A stretch of DNA of 64,000 bases from Sphingomonas sp. KR3-1 (GCF_040049295.1 NZ_JBDZDQ010000002.1:620001-684000); one strand, 5' to 3'. Numbered from the stretch's first letter, positions 8,170-16,704 are shown. The notes: generated by a model from the letters alone, not told the origin. A program made the numbers and translations.

Positions 8170-8225
8170 AACACTGGGGCGGCGGTCGCAGTTCCGCGAC
8201 TCCGCGCCAACCTTAACCCTTGTTA
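8170..8225 (-). promoter_or_regulatory. Composite stress promoter of the cyanophycin operon
   Basis: On the minus strand, GGAAC (8195-8191), a 17-base spacer and TGTT (8173-8170) form an EcfG-like promoter. The palindrome TAAC-N4-GTTA at 8214-8225 lies 18 bases upstream of the -35, the same spacing as at 410-465. The inferred transcript would start near 8163, upstream of both candidate cphA start codons. Confidence 0.6.
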
Positions 8226-8310
8226 TCAAGAAAGATCGCCCATGGGCTCTGTTGCATTGGAGTCCGGCCGACGCCCTGTCGCGAGCCATGCGGGGGCGGC
8301 GACGATCAGG

Positions 8311-9030
8311 CTAGCGCGGCTCCTTCTCGAGATAGAGATATGCCGGGTTGAACTCGGCAATCGCGTGAAGCCGCTCCAGGTCGAAAATCCTGACACGGCC
8401 GCGCTGCATATCGGCGACGCGGTCCTCGCGCAGCAGCTTCAGCGTGCGATTCACGTGCACCGGGGTGAGGCCGACGCATTCGGCAAGATCCACCTGCGTC
8501 AGCGGCAGCCGGAACTCGAGGCCGTTGGTCAATCCGACCAGGCCAAGGCGGACATGTGTCTCGGACAAGAGATGCGCGATACGCGCGATTGCCGACCGAC
8601 GCCCGAGCGAGAGCTCCCATTCGCGGTGGACCGCCGCGTCCATGTTGGTCGTGAACCAATAGAGGCGGGTCAAATGCGGGTGGTCGTGGGACAAGAGCTG
8701 CAACCGCTCATGCGGGACGACCGCGATCTTGCAGGCGGTCAGCGCCATGATGTTGTGATCGAGGCGCTTGAGCGTGAAGCTGTGGAGATCGACGAAATCG
8801 CCTGCGACGTGGAGCTCGCTGATCTGGCGCTGCCCGTCGTTCAAGTCCTTGTAGCGACACATCAGGCCTTCGAGGAGCAGCGTCGATATGGTGATCCGCT
8901 GGCCGGCGCGGATCAATGTCGACTTCGCCGCAACGTCGCGGGTCTCGCTGATCAGATTTCGCAGAACCTGTTCTTCTTCGGCGCTGACGTCGTCGCGCGC
9001 TCGAAGCTTTGCCAAGTGCTTCTCGATCAT
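8311..9030 (-). CDS. Crp/Fnr family transcriptional regulator
   Basis: 239 residues. The cyclic-nucleotide-binding-like sensor domain spans about residues 20-140 (TLIRAGQRITISTLLLEGLMCRYKDL; ISELHVAGDFVDLHSF). The C-terminal winged helix spans about 150-225 with DNA-recognition segment LAECVGLTPVHVNRTLKLLRED. There is no N-terminal Fe-S cysteine cluster, so it is not an oxygen-sensing FNR. Its start overlaps the stop of the DUF6894 gene by 4 bp (ATGA), so the two are co-expressed from a composite stress promoter at 9361-9414. It is therefore a candidate for the protein that binds the TAAC-N4-GTTA palindromes, including its own; this is inference. Confidence 0.88.
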   Translation of the reverse strand: MIEKHLAKLRARDDVSAEEEQVLRNLISETRDVAAKSTLIRAGQRITISTLLLEGLMCRYKDLNDGQRQISELHVAGDFVDLHSFTLKRLDHNIMALTACKIAVVPHERLQLLSHDHPHLTRLYWFTTNMDAAVHREWELSLGRRSAIARIAHLLSETHVRLGLVGLTNGLEFRLPLTQVDLAECVGLTPVHVNRTLKLLREDRVADMQRGRVRIFDLERLHAIAEFNPAYLYLEKEPR

Positions 9031-9284
9031 TCCTCACCCTTGTCCGGTGCTCGCAATTTTACCGCTTCGCTGAACGGAACGGAACGCAGAACGGATCCGG
9101 CCCGGTCGCAAATGTCGAGCCGGCCGTTGAGATCGATCAGTCCGGATTCCAGCTCCTCGCCGAGGAGCGACCGGATCCCGGTGAGCGCCTGCTGGCGCGC
9201 TGCCTCGAGGTCGGGCAATTCCATGCCCTCCGGATCTTCCGTAAGCCCCGTTCCATTGTGCACATTGAAAAAATAGCGTTGCAT
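9027..9284 (-). CDS. DUF6894 family small protein
   Basis: 85 residues from the ATG at 9284 (start MQRYFFNVHNGTG). An ATG 12 bases further upstream is an alternative. The N-terminal RYFFNVHNGTG...DPEGMELPDLEAARQQAL matches the DUF6894 pattern common in sphingomonads and rhizobia, cytosolic proteins of unknown function. It is translationally coupled to the Crp/Fnr gene (ATGA overlap) and expressed from a composite stress promoter. A second, more divergent family member lies at 16340-16582. Confidence 0.75.
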   Translation of the reverse strand: MQRYFFNVHNGTGLTEDPEGMELPDLEAARQQALTGIRSLLGEELESGLIDLNGRLDICDRAGSVLRSVPFSEAVKLRAPDKGEE

Positions 9285-9360
9285 CAGTCTGTCCATGCGG
9301 CCTGAGGGAATGAAGGCTTCGACATCGGGATCGCCCGTTGACCTCCACTCGTATCGAGCC

Positions 9361-9414
9361 AACCCCGCTGGGTGCCCGGGGTTGCGCCGAAATGCGCGGA
9401 CTTAACGTCGGTTA
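9361..9414 (-). promoter_or_regulatory. Composite stress promoter of the DUF6894-crp operon
   Basis: On the minus strand, GCAAC (9385-9381), 16 bases and GGTT (9364-9361). The palindrome TAAC-N4-GTTA is at 9403-9414, 17 bases upstream of the -35. The core aligns closely with the katE promoter: both read GCAAC, then CGGGCAC inside the spacer, then GGGTTGG. Confidence 0.58.
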
Positions 9415-9521
9415 GTACGAAATCGCGAACGCTCGCCGTGCCAGCGCGATGCAAGGCTCGGCTGAAAGGCCAGCCGGGCCGATGCGCGCGCCGCTTACAG
9501 GCGCTGGCCGATTGTACCTCG

Positions 9522-9546
9522 GGAACGCACGCATCGGACAAGGGTT
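9522..9546 (+). promoter_or_regulatory. EcfG-like promoter of the catalase-family gene
   Basis: GGAAC (9522-9526), 16-base spacer, GGTT (9543-9546). The inferred start is about 25 bases upstream of the ATG at 9577. No TAAC-N4-GTTA palindrome is present upstream of this one. Confidence 0.6.
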
Positions 9547-9576
9547 GGTAGCGAGGAATGGCCAGGAAAAATCGCG

Positions 9577-10665
9577 ATGGATCAGCCGGTTCGCTACAGC
9601 CCGTCGGTCGAACAGGTCGAGCCGGACGAAGCGGAGACGATCCAGGGTCTCGAGGAACAGTTCCAGAAGATCCTCGATACGACCTCGCAGGATTACGGCC
9701 ATGCCGTCCGCTCGGTGCACGCCAAGGGGCATGCTATCGCCCGCGGCACGCTTCGGATCGCGCAAGGGCTGCCGCCCGAGCTCGCCCAAGGCCTGTTCGG
9801 GGTGCCGGGCGAGCACGAGGCGATCCTGCGCTTCTCGACCAACGCCGGCGACATTCTCGACGATGCGATCCGGCTGCCGCGCGGAGTCGCGATCAAGGTG
9901 CTCGGCGTCGAGGGCGAGCGCCTGCCCGGCAGTGAGGGCGACACCACCCAGGATTTCGTCCTTGTCAATGCGCCGGCCTTCGCCGCGCCCGACGCCAAGA
10001 AGTTCCTGACGAACCTCAAGCTGCTCGCCGCGACCACCGACAAGGCCGAGGGCGGCAAGAAATTGCTGTCGGCGGTGCTGCGCAGTTTCGAGTCCGCTCT
10101 CGAGGCGGTGGGCGTCCAGTCGGCGATGTTGAGCACGCTGGGTGGCGCCAAGCCGGTCCATCCGCTTGGTGCGACCTATTTCAGCCAGACGCCGTTTCGC
10201 CATGGCGATCATATCGCCAAGTTCCAGCTCGTGCCGGTCTCAGCCATCAAGGACTTCGCCGACGCAACGATCAACGCCACGGGACGTCCCGACGCGATCC
10301 GTGCGGCGATGAACGAACTGCTCGCCGAGCAGGGCGGCATCTGGGAGTTTCGCGTGCAGCTCTGCACCGACTTGGAGACGATGCCCATCGAGGACGCCTC
10401 GGTGGCCTGGGACGAGGAGGCGTGCCCTTTTCGTACAGTCGCGACGCTCACGGTTGCGCCGCAACGCGCCTGGGTCCAGGGCGAGAGCGAGAAGACCGAG
10501 GACGCCCTGTCATTCGCGCCCTGGCATGGGCTCGCGGCGCACCAGCCGCTCGGCGGCGTCAACCGTGCGCGCAAGCGTCCCTATGCATTTTCTTCGGCCT
10601 ATCGCGCGCGGTTCAACGGCTGCCCCATCCACGAACCCCGGACGCTCGAGGAACTGGGCGCTTGA
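9577..10665 (+). CDS. Catalase family protein (SrpA-like, heme-dependent peroxidase)
   Basis: 362 residues; the start at 9577 follows AGGAAAAA. It belongs to the small catalase-like group (SrpA and relatives) that keeps the catalase core but lacks the terminal domains of true catalases. Visible features are the distal-His region VHAKGHAIARGTLRI (about residue 48), the ILRFSTNAGD strand, RLPRGVAIKVLGVEGERLPG, QDFVLVNAPAF, and a C-terminal HQPLGGVNRARKRPY segment typical of the group. It probably uses heme to reduce peroxides, including organic ones. An EcfG-like promoter precedes it, so induction in the general stress response is inferred. The UvrB/C-motif gene follows 37 bp downstream. Confidence 0.88.
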   Translation: MDQPVRYSPSVEQVEPDEAETIQGLEEQFQKILDTTSQDYGHAVRSVHAKGHAIARGTLRIAQGLPPELAQGLFGVPGEHEAILRFSTNAGDILDDAIRLPRGVAIKVLGVEGERLPGSEGDTTQDFVLVNAPAFAAPDAKKFLTNLKLLAATTDKAEGGKKLLSAVLRSFESALEAVGVQSAMLSTLGGAKPVHPLGATYFSQTPFRHGDHIAKFQLVPVSAIKDFADATINATGRPDAIRAAMNELLAEQGGIWEFRVQLCTDLETMPIEDASVAWDEEACPFRTVATLTVAPQRAWVQGESEKTEDALSFAPWHGLAAHQPLGGVNRARKRPYAFSSAYRARFNGCPIHEPRTLEELGA

Positions 10666-10702
10666 AGGTTGCGTCCTCCGCACCTTTGATCGGCCCGGCG
10701 GA

Positions 10703-10993
10703 ATGACCGAGACGCTCGCCGAACTCCAGCGGATGATGGAAGTCGCCGCCGAGGCGATGGATTTCGAGCGCGCCCGAACGCTGCGCGACCAGATCAGCCT
10801 GGTACGCGGCGGCGCCACGCCTGAGGAGGCCGCGCAGGCCGAAACCGCCGGGCTGCGGCGCCAGCAGCCTGGTGCGATGGGATTGGGCACCAGCCAGCAG
10901 CGCGTCACGCCTCCGCCGGGATGGAAGCCGCCGCCCAAGCCGGATCCGATGACGCGCGGCAAGGGCAGGCGGCGCGCGCGAGATCAGGCCTGA
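10703..10993 (+). CDS. Small UvrB/UvrC-motif protein
   Basis: 96 residues. Residues 1-35 form a UVR motif (LAELQRMMEVAAEAMDFERARTLRDQI), the helical hairpin by which UvrB and UvrC interact and which also occurs in McsA/ClpC-type proteins. The rest is a basic, Pro-rich tail with no recognisable domain. No DNA-repair catalytic domain is present, so it is an adaptor-like stand-alone motif protein; its partner is unknown. The ribosome site is weak. It follows the catalase-family gene and is probably cotranscribed. Confidence 0.7.
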   Translation: MTETLAELQRMMEVAAEAMDFERARTLRDQISLVRGGATPEEAAQAETAGLRRQQPGAMGLGTSQQRVTPPPGWKPPPKPDPMTRGKGRRRARDQA

Positions 10994-11001
10994 GCGGGCG
11001 C

Positions 11002-11175
11002 TCACGCCGGGCCGGCGGGTTCCGTGGAGGCTTCCGTCCCGCCCGCCACGATCGCGTCGTAGCGGTTCGCCAATTCGCGGTGGAGGCGCGCTACCGCCGG
11101 ATCCTGGGCCTTGTCCGCCAGTGCCCGCTCGACCTCGGCGCGGCGGGCATAATAGTCCGATGGATTGTCGGTCAT
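11002..11175 (-). CDS. Small hypothetical protein, 57 residues
   Basis: Starts at the ATG at 11175 after AGGGAACG. The product is a charged, helical 57-residue protein (SDYYARRAEVERALADKAQDP...HRELANRYDAIVAG) of the kind often seen as a short hypothetical in sphingomonads. No domain is recognised. A possible vegetative -35 TTGACA lies at about 11265-11270 on the same strand, with a weak ATCTAA 17 bases on. It is convergent with the UvrB/C-motif gene. Confidence 0.55.
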   Translation of the reverse strand: MTDNPSDYYARRAEVERALADKAQDPAVARLHRELANRYDAIVAGGTEASTEPAGPA

Positions 11176-11319
11176 CGATCGTTCCCTATTCAAAAGGCTT
11201 CCCACAATGGCCCGCACGCGTCGGCTCGCATCAGCGGGCGGCGCTTAGATGGGTTTTGCGCGCACCGTGTCAACGCGGGCGAACTAAGTAGCGGATTTTT
11301 ATGACGTTTCTGCTGCGCA

Positions 11320-11541
11320 ATGGATGGCACGTACGTCGCGCTGCAGCGTTCGCATGGAATGGATGAAGCACGCTTCACGATCAAGACGGTCTCCATGCGC
11401 GATCTCGAGCGCTGGGCGCAGGGCCTGGCGCTTGCCTATCCGCTCGGCGAGCCGCGCGACTTCGACGTGCTTATGCGCGAGCTCGACGCCGTGCCTTGGC
11501 CGCCGGAGGGTATGGCCCCGGAGGACAGGCGGCAGCTTTAG
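11320..11541 (+). CDS. Short hypothetical protein, start uncertain
   Basis: 73 residues from the ATG at 11320, or 60 from the ATG at 11359; neither has a good ribosome site. The product contains FTIKTVSMRDLERWAQGLALAYPLGEPRDFDVLM, with high GC3 codons that look coding. No family recognised. It ends 4 bases into the convergent iron-permease-like gene. Low confidence that it is expressed. Confidence 0.4.
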   Translation: MDGTYVALQRSHGMDEARFTIKTVSMRDLERWAQGLALAYPLGEPRDFDVLMRELDAVPWPPEGMAPEDRRQL

Positions 11542-11960
11542 TCCGAGCCGCTATGGCGCGCGAGCAGCTCGTCGACCGAGGCGTCGGCCGATTCGGCTCC
11601 CGCGTCGCCGCTGCCCGCTTCGCGTTCGAGCGCATCACGGATCGCGCAAATCTCCTTGTCGGTCAGATGCTCGATGCCGATGAACTCGGGCCGCGCCTTG
11701 TTGACCGCGCGCAGCAGTTCGTCGAGCTTGGCCTGGATCGCCGAGCCGTCACGGTTCTGGCTGTTTTGGATCAGGAACACGGCGAGGAAGGTGAGCACCG
11801 TGGTCGCGGTGTTGATCACCAGCTGCCAGGTATCGGAATAGTGGAAGACCGGGCCGCTGACCGCCCAGACGATGCAGCACAGCGTGGCGAGGATGAACGC
11901 CAGCGGATGACCCATCACGGCAGCGCTGCGCGAGGCGAGCGCGGTAAAGAAGCGGTTCAC
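11538..11960 (-). CDS. Low-affinity iron permease (Fet4-like) family protein
   Basis: 140 residues from a GTG at 11960 preceded by GAGAGGAA. Two membrane helices are visible (about residues 20-38 and 45-65, the second reading LVINTATTVLTFLAVFLIQNSQNRD). The second helix and its QNSQNRD end are characteristic of the bacterial low-affinity iron permease/DUF family, followed by a cytoplasmic helix (IQAKLDELLRAVNKAR, EFIGIEHLTDKEI). The name comes from yeast Fet4; iron transport is not shown for the short bacterial proteins. The C-terminus is acidic and variable. Confidence 0.8.
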   Translation of the reverse strand: MNRFFTALASRSAAVMGHPLAFILATLCCIVWAVSGPVFHYSDTWQLVINTATTVLTFLAVFLIQNSQNRDGSAIQAKLDELLRAVNKARPEFIGIEHLTDKEICAIRDALEREAGSGDAGAESADASVDELLARHSGSD

Positions 11961-12065
11961 AGGCGATTCCTCTCTCGATTGTCCCCGGCGAACGTTTCGC
12001 AAGCTTTATGGTGCCGGGCGGAGCCCACGCTTGAGCGGGACGCGGAACTGCGGGGCTCCGTCGCC

Positions 12066-13064
12066 TCAGCCGGGAGACCGCCGGCGCCTCCAAAGCGCAT
12101 AGGCGCCGGCAGCCGCTACCGAAGACAGGAGCAGGGCGCCGGTCAGCCGAGGCCGCAGGACCGCCTGGGTGTAGGGGCTGAGGGTGAAGCCGCGCTCGTG
12201 CGGCGACCGCTCCTCGCCGTCCGTGCCCGGGCCGAATAGATTGCTGCCCTTGGACTTCACCATGGCGCGGTCGTGGAGGAAGGGGATGATCAGCGGCGCG
12301 AGGCGCTCGAACAGCGCCGGGAAATGCTCGGAGAACAGCACCTGCGCGCGACCGGCACCCCCGACGGTGACCTCGCGGCGAGGGCGCTCGGCACAGCGCA
12401 GGATCGCCTCGGCGACGAGACCCGGATCATAGGGTGGGGGCGGGATCATCGCCTCGCCATCGAGATGGTTCGCCGCGTGAATGCCGATGGGCGTCGCGAT
12501 GCCCGAGGGCTTGATCAGGCAGACCGCTACCGGCGAGCCAGCAGCCTTCAATTCGATGCGAAGCGAGTCGACAAAGGCGCGCACCGCGTGTTTCGACGCG
12601 GCATAGGCGCCCATGATCGGCGTACTCATGTCCGCCGCGATCGATGCAACGGTGATGAGGTTTCCGGCGCGGTCGCCGAAGCGCTCGAGCGCGACGTGCG
12701 CACCGTTGACGACGCCGAAATAATTGGTGCGGAACAGGCGCTGATGCTCGTCGTCCGGCGTGTCGGCGAGCGTCGCATAGATCGCAACGCCGGCATTGTT
12801 GACCCAGGTGTCGATGCGGCCGAACCGCGCGATGCCGGCATCCGCCGCCCGCGCCAGCGAGTCCCGGTCGCCGACATCGGCGATCGCGAAGCAGGCCTGT
12901 CCGCCTTGCGCTTCGATGCCGCGCACGATGTCCGCCAGCGCAGCCTCGTTGCGCGACACGAGGATCACCTTCGCGCCGCGCGACGCGGCGAGCCGCGCGG
13001 CGACGAGCCCGATTCCCGAGCTCGCCCCCGTGATGAGAATGGTCTGATCGCCGAGCGGCGGCAT
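12066..13064 (-). CDS. SDR family oxidoreductase with C-terminal membrane anchor
   Basis: 332 residues. A classical short-chain dehydrogenase: cofactor motif TGASSGIG (residues 12-19), NNAG (about 88-91), catalytic Ser in VASIAADMS, and Tyr-Lys in YAASKH (about residue 155). The usual SDR core of about 250 residues is extended by about 80. The last 30 residues hold a hydrophobic segment (GALLLSSVAAAGAYAL) ending in Arg residues, so the enzyme is probably membrane-tethered. Substrate unknown. It lies 57 bp downstream of the second SDR gene and probably ends the operon that begins with the SRPBCC gene. Confidence 0.85.
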   Translation of the reverse strand: MPPLGDQTILITGASSGIGLVAARLAASRGAKVILVSRNEAALADIVRGIEAQGGQACFAIADVGDRDSLARAADAGIARFGRIDTWVNNAGVAIYATLADTPDDEHQRLFRTNYFGVVNGAHVALERFGDRAGNLITVASIAADMSTPIMGAYAASKHAVRAFVDSLRIELKAAGSPVAVCLIKPSGIATPIGIHAANHLDGEAMIPPPPYDPGLVAEAILRCAERPRREVTVGGAGRAQVLFSEHFPALFERLAPLIIPFLHDRAMVKSKGSNLFGPGTDGEERSPHERGFTLSPYTQAVLRPRLTGALLLSSVAAAGAYALWRRRRSPG

Positions 13065-13121
13065 GTCAGGATGCCGCTGCGCGACGAGCGGCGCATGCGT
13101 CGCCCCGGCTTGCCGTTGGGG

Positions 13122-13886
13122 TCACGCGTCGCCGCTGCCCGGTTCGGCCATGCCGCGGTGCATCTGGGCCGGCACCGATTGCGGCAGCACGCCGGCCGCG
13201 GCAACCTGGAGCTTGTTCATCCAGCCCGAGATGATCGTGTCCTTGCCGGCGTTGAGCGCGTCCCAGCCATCCTTGGCGACATCGGCCGGATCGGCCTTCT
13301 CGCCCTGGCCGACCTTGGTGTCGTCCATGCCGGCCCGGTGGAAGAAGTTGGTCTCGACCGGGCCCGGCTCAAGCGTGGTGAGCGTGATGCCCTTGTGGTC
13401 CTTCAGCTCGTTGCGAATCGCGGCGGTGAAATTGTCCACGAACGCCTTGCTGCCGTTGTAGACCGCCGAGAAGCTGCCCGGCATCCAGCCGGCGATCGAG
13501 CCCGTGACGAGCACCTTGCCCTCACCCTGCGTCACCATCTGCTTGAGGACCTTCTGGAGCAGATAGGCTGTGCCGGTGACGTTGGTGTCGATCACATGGC
13601 GCCACTCGGCGATGTCCTGATCGAGGAATGCGCCGCCCAGACCGTGCCCGGCATTGGCGCAGAGCAAGTCGATGTGACGCTCGCCGATCGCGCCGAGCAG
13701 CCGGTCGACGCCTTCGATCGTCGAAAGGTCGACCTCCAGCGTCTCGGCGCCGGCGATTCCGGCTGCGGGGTCGACGAAGGGCGTGTCCGCGACCAGCAGC
13801 AATTCGTAGCCGTCGGCCGAGGCGAGCTTCGCTAACTGCGCACCGATGCCGCTCGAGGCGCCGGTGATGATTCCGAATTTCGCCAT
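13122..13886 (-). CDS. SDR family NAD(P)-dependent oxidoreductase
   Basis: 254 residues from the ATG at 13886. Cofactor motif ITGASSGIG at residues 7-15, CANAGHG (variant of NNAG) near 85, catalytic Ser in VTGSIAGW, and the YxxxK motif YNGSKAF near residue 147. It lies 5 bp downstream of the zinc alcohol dehydrogenase gene and is probably cotranscribed with it and the SRPBCC gene from the EcfG-like promoter at 15703. Substrate unknown. Confidence 0.88.
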   Translation of the reverse strand: MAKFGIITGASSGIGAQLAKLASADGYELLLVADTPFVDPAAGIAGAETLEVDLSTIEGVDRLLGAIGERHIDLLCANAGHGLGGAFLDQDIAEWRHVIDTNVTGTAYLLQKVLKQMVTQGEGKVLVTGSIAGWMPGSFSAVYNGSKAFVDNFTAAIRNELKDHKGITLTTLEPGPVETNFFHRAGMDDTKVGQGEKADPADVAKDGWDALNAGKDTIISGWMNKLQVAAAGVLPQSVPAQMHRGMAEPGSGDA

Positions 13887-13891
13887 GGTGC

Positions 13892-15082
13892 TCACTCCGC
13901 TGCGAGTGCCAGGCCGGGCTTGAGCACGACCTTGGTCACTTCGTTCTGATTGTCGTGGAACATCTTGTAGCCGTCCGGGGCCTGCTCGAGCCCGAGCGTG
14001 TGGCTGATCAAGAAGGTGGTATCGATCTTGCCTTCCATGATCGCGTTGAGCAGCGCGGGCATATAGTGCTGGACGCTGGTCTGGCCGGTCTTGAGCGTCA
14101 GGCCCTTTTCCATGAAGGCGCCGAGCGGGAACTTGTCGACGAAGCCGCCATAGACCGCGGGCATCGAGACGCGGCCGCCCTTGCGGCAGGCATGGATCGC
14201 CTGGCGGATCGAATGGGTGCGATCGGTGCCGAGGAAAGTCGATTTCTTGATCTGGTCGATGACGTTGTCGACGAAGAAGCCGTGCGCCTCGAGCCCGACG
14301 GCGTCGATCACCGCGTCGGGGCCGATGCCGCCGGTCATCACCATCAGCGCCTCGTAGGTGGCGCTTTCCTCGAAGTTGATCGTCTCGGCCCCGAACTTCT
14401 TCGCCAGTTCGAGCCGGTGCGGGAAATGGTCGATCGCGATGACGCGCTCCGCGCCCATCAGGAATGCCGACTGGATGGCGAACAGGCCAACCGGGCCACA
14501 GCCCCACACAGCGACGGTGTCGCCGGGCTCGATCTGGGCATTCTCGGCTGCCTGCCATCCGGTCGGCAGGATGTCGGATAGGAACAGCACCTTCTCGTCC
14601 TCGACGCCGTCGGGGATTACGATCGGGCCGACATCGCTGAACGGCACGCGGACATATTCGGCCTGGCCGCCGGCATAGCCACCGGTCAGATGGCTGTAGC
14701 CGAACAGCCCCGACATCGGCTGGCCGTACATTTCCTGGCCGATATCCTGATTGTCTGCGGGCAAGCCGTTGTCGCAGGCGGAATATTGGTGCTTGCCGCA
14801 ATGATAGCAGCTGCCGCAGGCGATGGTGAACGGCACGACGACGCGCTGACCCTTTTGCAGCGTCGACTTGGCGCCGACCTCGACGACTTCGCCCATGAAC
14901 TCATGGCCGAGGATATCGCCGGCCTGCATCGTCGGGATATAGCCGTCATAGAGATGGAGGTCGGAGCCGCAGATCGCGGTGGAAGTGATCTTGATGATCG
15001 CATCGCGCGGATTGAGGATCTCGGGATCGTCGACCGTGTCGACGCGGACGTCGTGCTTGCCGTGCCAGGTGAGCGCGCGCAT
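13892..15082 (-). CDS. Zinc-dependent alcohol dehydrogenase (formaldehyde-dehydrogenase-like MDR)
   Basis: 396 residues. Medium-chain dehydrogenase with catalytic-zinc ligands in [12 protein letters not shown] (Cys 38) and GHEFMGEV (His 60/Glu 61). The structural-zinc loop [15 protein letters not shown] has all four cysteines. The Rossmann motif is [15 protein letters not shown]. The long insertion and overall length match the glutathione-independent formaldehyde dehydrogenase-like branch, but the substrate is not certain. Its ATG overlaps the SRPBCC stop by one base (TGATG), so it is translationally coupled. This SRPBCC-ADH-SDR trio sits behind an EcfG-like promoter, suggesting stress induction. 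Confidence 0.9.
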   Translation of the reverse strand: MRALTWHGKHDVRVDTVDDPEILNPRDAIIKITSTAICGSDLHLYDGYIPTMQAGDILGHEFMGEVVEVGAKSTLQKGQRVVVPFTIACGSCYHCGKHQYSACDNGLPADNQDIGQEMYGQPMSGLFGYSHLTGGYAGGQAEYVRVPFSDVGPIVIPDGVEDEKVLFLSDILPTGWQAAENAQIEPGDTVAVWGCGPVGLFAIQSAFLMGAERVIAIDHFPHRLELAKKFGAETINFEESATYEALMVMTGGIGPDAVIDAVGLEAHGFFVDNVIDQIKKSTFLGTDRTHSIRQAIHACRKGGRVSMPAVYGGFVDKFPLGAFMEKGLTLKTGQTSVQHYMPALLNAIMEGKIDTTFLISHTLGLEQAPDGYKMFHDNQNEVTKVVLKPGLALAAE

Positions 15083-15675
15083 CAGTTCTTCTCCTCATCG
15101 AGCTGCGCGCGGGTGCGCGAAGACGTGGCGATCTCGCCGGTTTCCATGAGTTGCTTGAAACGACGCAGGTCGCGGCGTGCCTGGATCGCGGGCTCGCGCT
15201 GGAACATCTTTGCGATCACCTTGCCGATCACACCGGCGGGCGGATCGTAGAGGATGGTGGCGGTGACGACAGTGCCGCGGGCGCCGGCGTCGCGGAACTC
15301 GATGCGGCCGCTATTGGGCACTTCGGCGCCTTCGTCCGAGGACCAGGCGATCAGCGCGTCCTCGATCTCCTCGGTGACGGTCGCGTCCCATTCGACGGTC
15401 TTTCCGCCCGGCGCCTTGACCACCCAATGCGACCGGGTCGGCGACAGGACATCGATGCGCTCGACATTGTCCATGAAGGTCGCGAGGTTCGCGAAGTCGC
15501 GCCAATAGGCGAAAAGCTCCTTGCGCGGACGATTGATCGTAACAGCACGCCCGATCAGCGTGTCGCCGCGCGGATCGACGAGCTGGCCGGAGGCGATGTC
15601 GACCGCGGCGGAGGCGTGCTTGGACGTTGCCAGCGGCGCGTCGTCGGCGCGGGCTGGCTCCAGGATCTCGGACAT
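15082..15675 (-). CDS. SRPBCC (START-like, polyketide cyclase/dehydrase) family protein
   Basis: 197 residues; the ATG at 15675 follows AGGAGAG. After a 45-residue N-terminal extension, the START-like helix-grip fold begins at [36 protein letters not shown], the usual opening of cyclase/dehydrase proteins. It continues with [18 protein letters not shown] and a C-terminal long helix. These proteins bind hydrophobic ligands; no catalytic function is implied. First gene of the operon with ADH and SDRs, driven by an EcfG-like promoter at 15703-15727. Confidence 0.85.
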   Translation of the reverse strand: MSEILEPARADDAPLATSKHASAAVDIASGQLVDPRGDTLIGRAVTINRPRKELFAYWRDFANLATFMDNVERIDVLSPTRSHWVVKAPGGKTVEWDATVTEEIEDALIAWSSDEGAEVPNSGRIEFRDAGARGTVVTATILYDPPAGVIGKVIAKMFQREPAIQARRDLRRFKQLMETGEIATSSRTRAQLDEEKN

Positions 15676-15702
15676 GAACGGCTCTCCTATGGGTCCTTCT
15701 CA

Positions 15703-15727
15703 AACCCTGGCCGACCTTCGCCGTTCC
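15703..15727 (-). promoter_or_regulatory. EcfG-like promoter of the SRPBCC-ADH-SDR operon
   Basis: On the minus strand, GGAAC (15727-15723), a 16-base spacer and GGTT (15706-15703), about 30 bases upstream of the ATG at 15675. No TAAC-N4-GTTA palindrome upstream. Confidence 0.6.
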
Positions 15728-15800
15728 CGACGGTCGCAACATAGAGCAAGATTTCGTCTTGATTATCAGCGATTAAGTGGCGGTGGGCGCGGCGAGCCGC

Positions 15801-16064
15801 TCAGCGGAGCTGGCTGTCCTTGCTTCCGCGCCGATTGAACGCAGAGAAAGCCGGTTTGCGGTCCCGCGTCGACTGGCATTGCACGCAGGTCCGGGCGCTC
15901 GGCAGCGCCTTGCGGCGTGCCTCGGGAATTTCCTCGCCGCATTCCGCGCAGTGAGTATCGCCTTCGCCCGAGGCCATACGCGCGCGCGCGAACTGGACCG
16001 CGTCCGCGACCGTGTCGTCGATCTGATCCTGCACCGCGCCGTCGCGCGTCCATCCACCGGCCAT
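15801..16064 (-). CDS. DksA/TraR-type C4 zinc-finger protein
   Basis: 87 residues from the ATG at 16064; a longer start at 16103 is possible. The zinc finger CAECGEEIPEARRKALPSAR followed by TCVQCQ (about residues 38-64) has the four cysteines and the EIPEARR helix typical of short DksA/TraR (YbiI-like) proteins. These bind RNA polymerase or act as stress-related accessory factors. The N-terminal coiled-coil of full DksA is reduced to one short helix. The C-terminus is basic. Confidence 0.85.
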   Translation of the reverse strand: MAGGWTRDGAVQDQIDDTVADAVQFARARMASGEGDTHCAECGEEIPEARRKALPSARTCVQCQSTRDRKPAFSAFNRRGSKDSQLR

Positions 16065-16315
16065 GTCCACCACTTTTCCGAATTGTTCTTCGCCATGAAC
16101 CAACGCGCCGGGCCGGCGCGCGATCCGGTAAGGTCAGCGGAACGCGGGTTTTGGTGAGCGCACACTGGCGGGCTTCTGCGAAGCCGCCAGGGTTCGCGCA
16201 TTGACGGGCCCGCGTTGCACACTCGGGAGCGCCTTGGGGACGCGGCAGCGGCTGGCGCACGGCCCGCGCGCGCACGCCGCCGCGCCAATGGCGGCGTCCC
16301 GAGAGTGCGTATCAG

Positions 16316-16335
16316 GGACGGACTTGTGTCCGTCC
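16316..16335 (-). terminator. Hairpin downstream of the second DUF6894-like gene
   Basis: A perfect 8-bp stem GGACGGAC (16316-16323)/GTCCGTCC (16328-16335) lies 4 bases beyond the stop of the gene ending at 16340. There is no T-run, so termination is only possible. The rest of 16065-16339 shows no gene or clear site. Confidence 0.4.
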
Positions 16336-16339
16336 GGGA

Positions 16340-16582
16340 TCAGGAAATCTGACGCATCAGCTCGCTGAGATAGATGCGCGCGATCGGCTGTCTGTCGGCA
16401 TCCTGGATATCGAGCGTGCCGCGGACCGCCTCGGGGCCGCAACGCACGCATCTGCGCAGCACGGCGCGCGCGCGGCTATTGGCCTTTTGCAGCGCTGCCA
16501 TGAGGTTTGGCAGTTCGTGCGCTTCGTCCTTGAAGGCGATGTCGGGACCGGCGCGGTTGAGATGGAAGATATAGTGCGGCAC
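16340..16582 (-). CDS. DUF6894-like small protein
   Basis: 80 residues from a GTG at 16582 with a weak ribosome site. The N-terminus PHYIFHLNRAGPDIAFKDEAHELPNLMAAL matches the DUF6894 pattern (aromatic FHL near the start, an acidic D..EL segment, then a helix). It has two cysteines (RRCVRCG) in the middle. Function unknown. It is a paralogue of the protein encoded at 9027-9284, here without a linked regulator. Confidence 0.6.
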   Translation of the reverse strand: MPHYIFHLNRAGPDIAFKDEAHELPNLMAALQKANSRARAVLRRCVRCGPEAVRGTLDIQDADRQPIARIYLSELMRQIS

Positions 16583-16704
16583 CCGGCGATAATGCGCGGC
16601 CGCTCAATCGGTTGCGCATGCTGTCCCGGATGTCCGTCGCGCTAGTTTGCTGCGATCGATGCCGGTCCTGTGGCGCTGGCGTTGCAAAGGCGTGGGTATG
16701 CCGC

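Noticed and set aside
13122..14801. A 559-codon frame fusing antisense-like sequence to the SDR
   Set aside because: The N-terminal part overlaps the zinc alcohol dehydrogenase out of frame. The SDR starts at 13886 with its own ribosome site.
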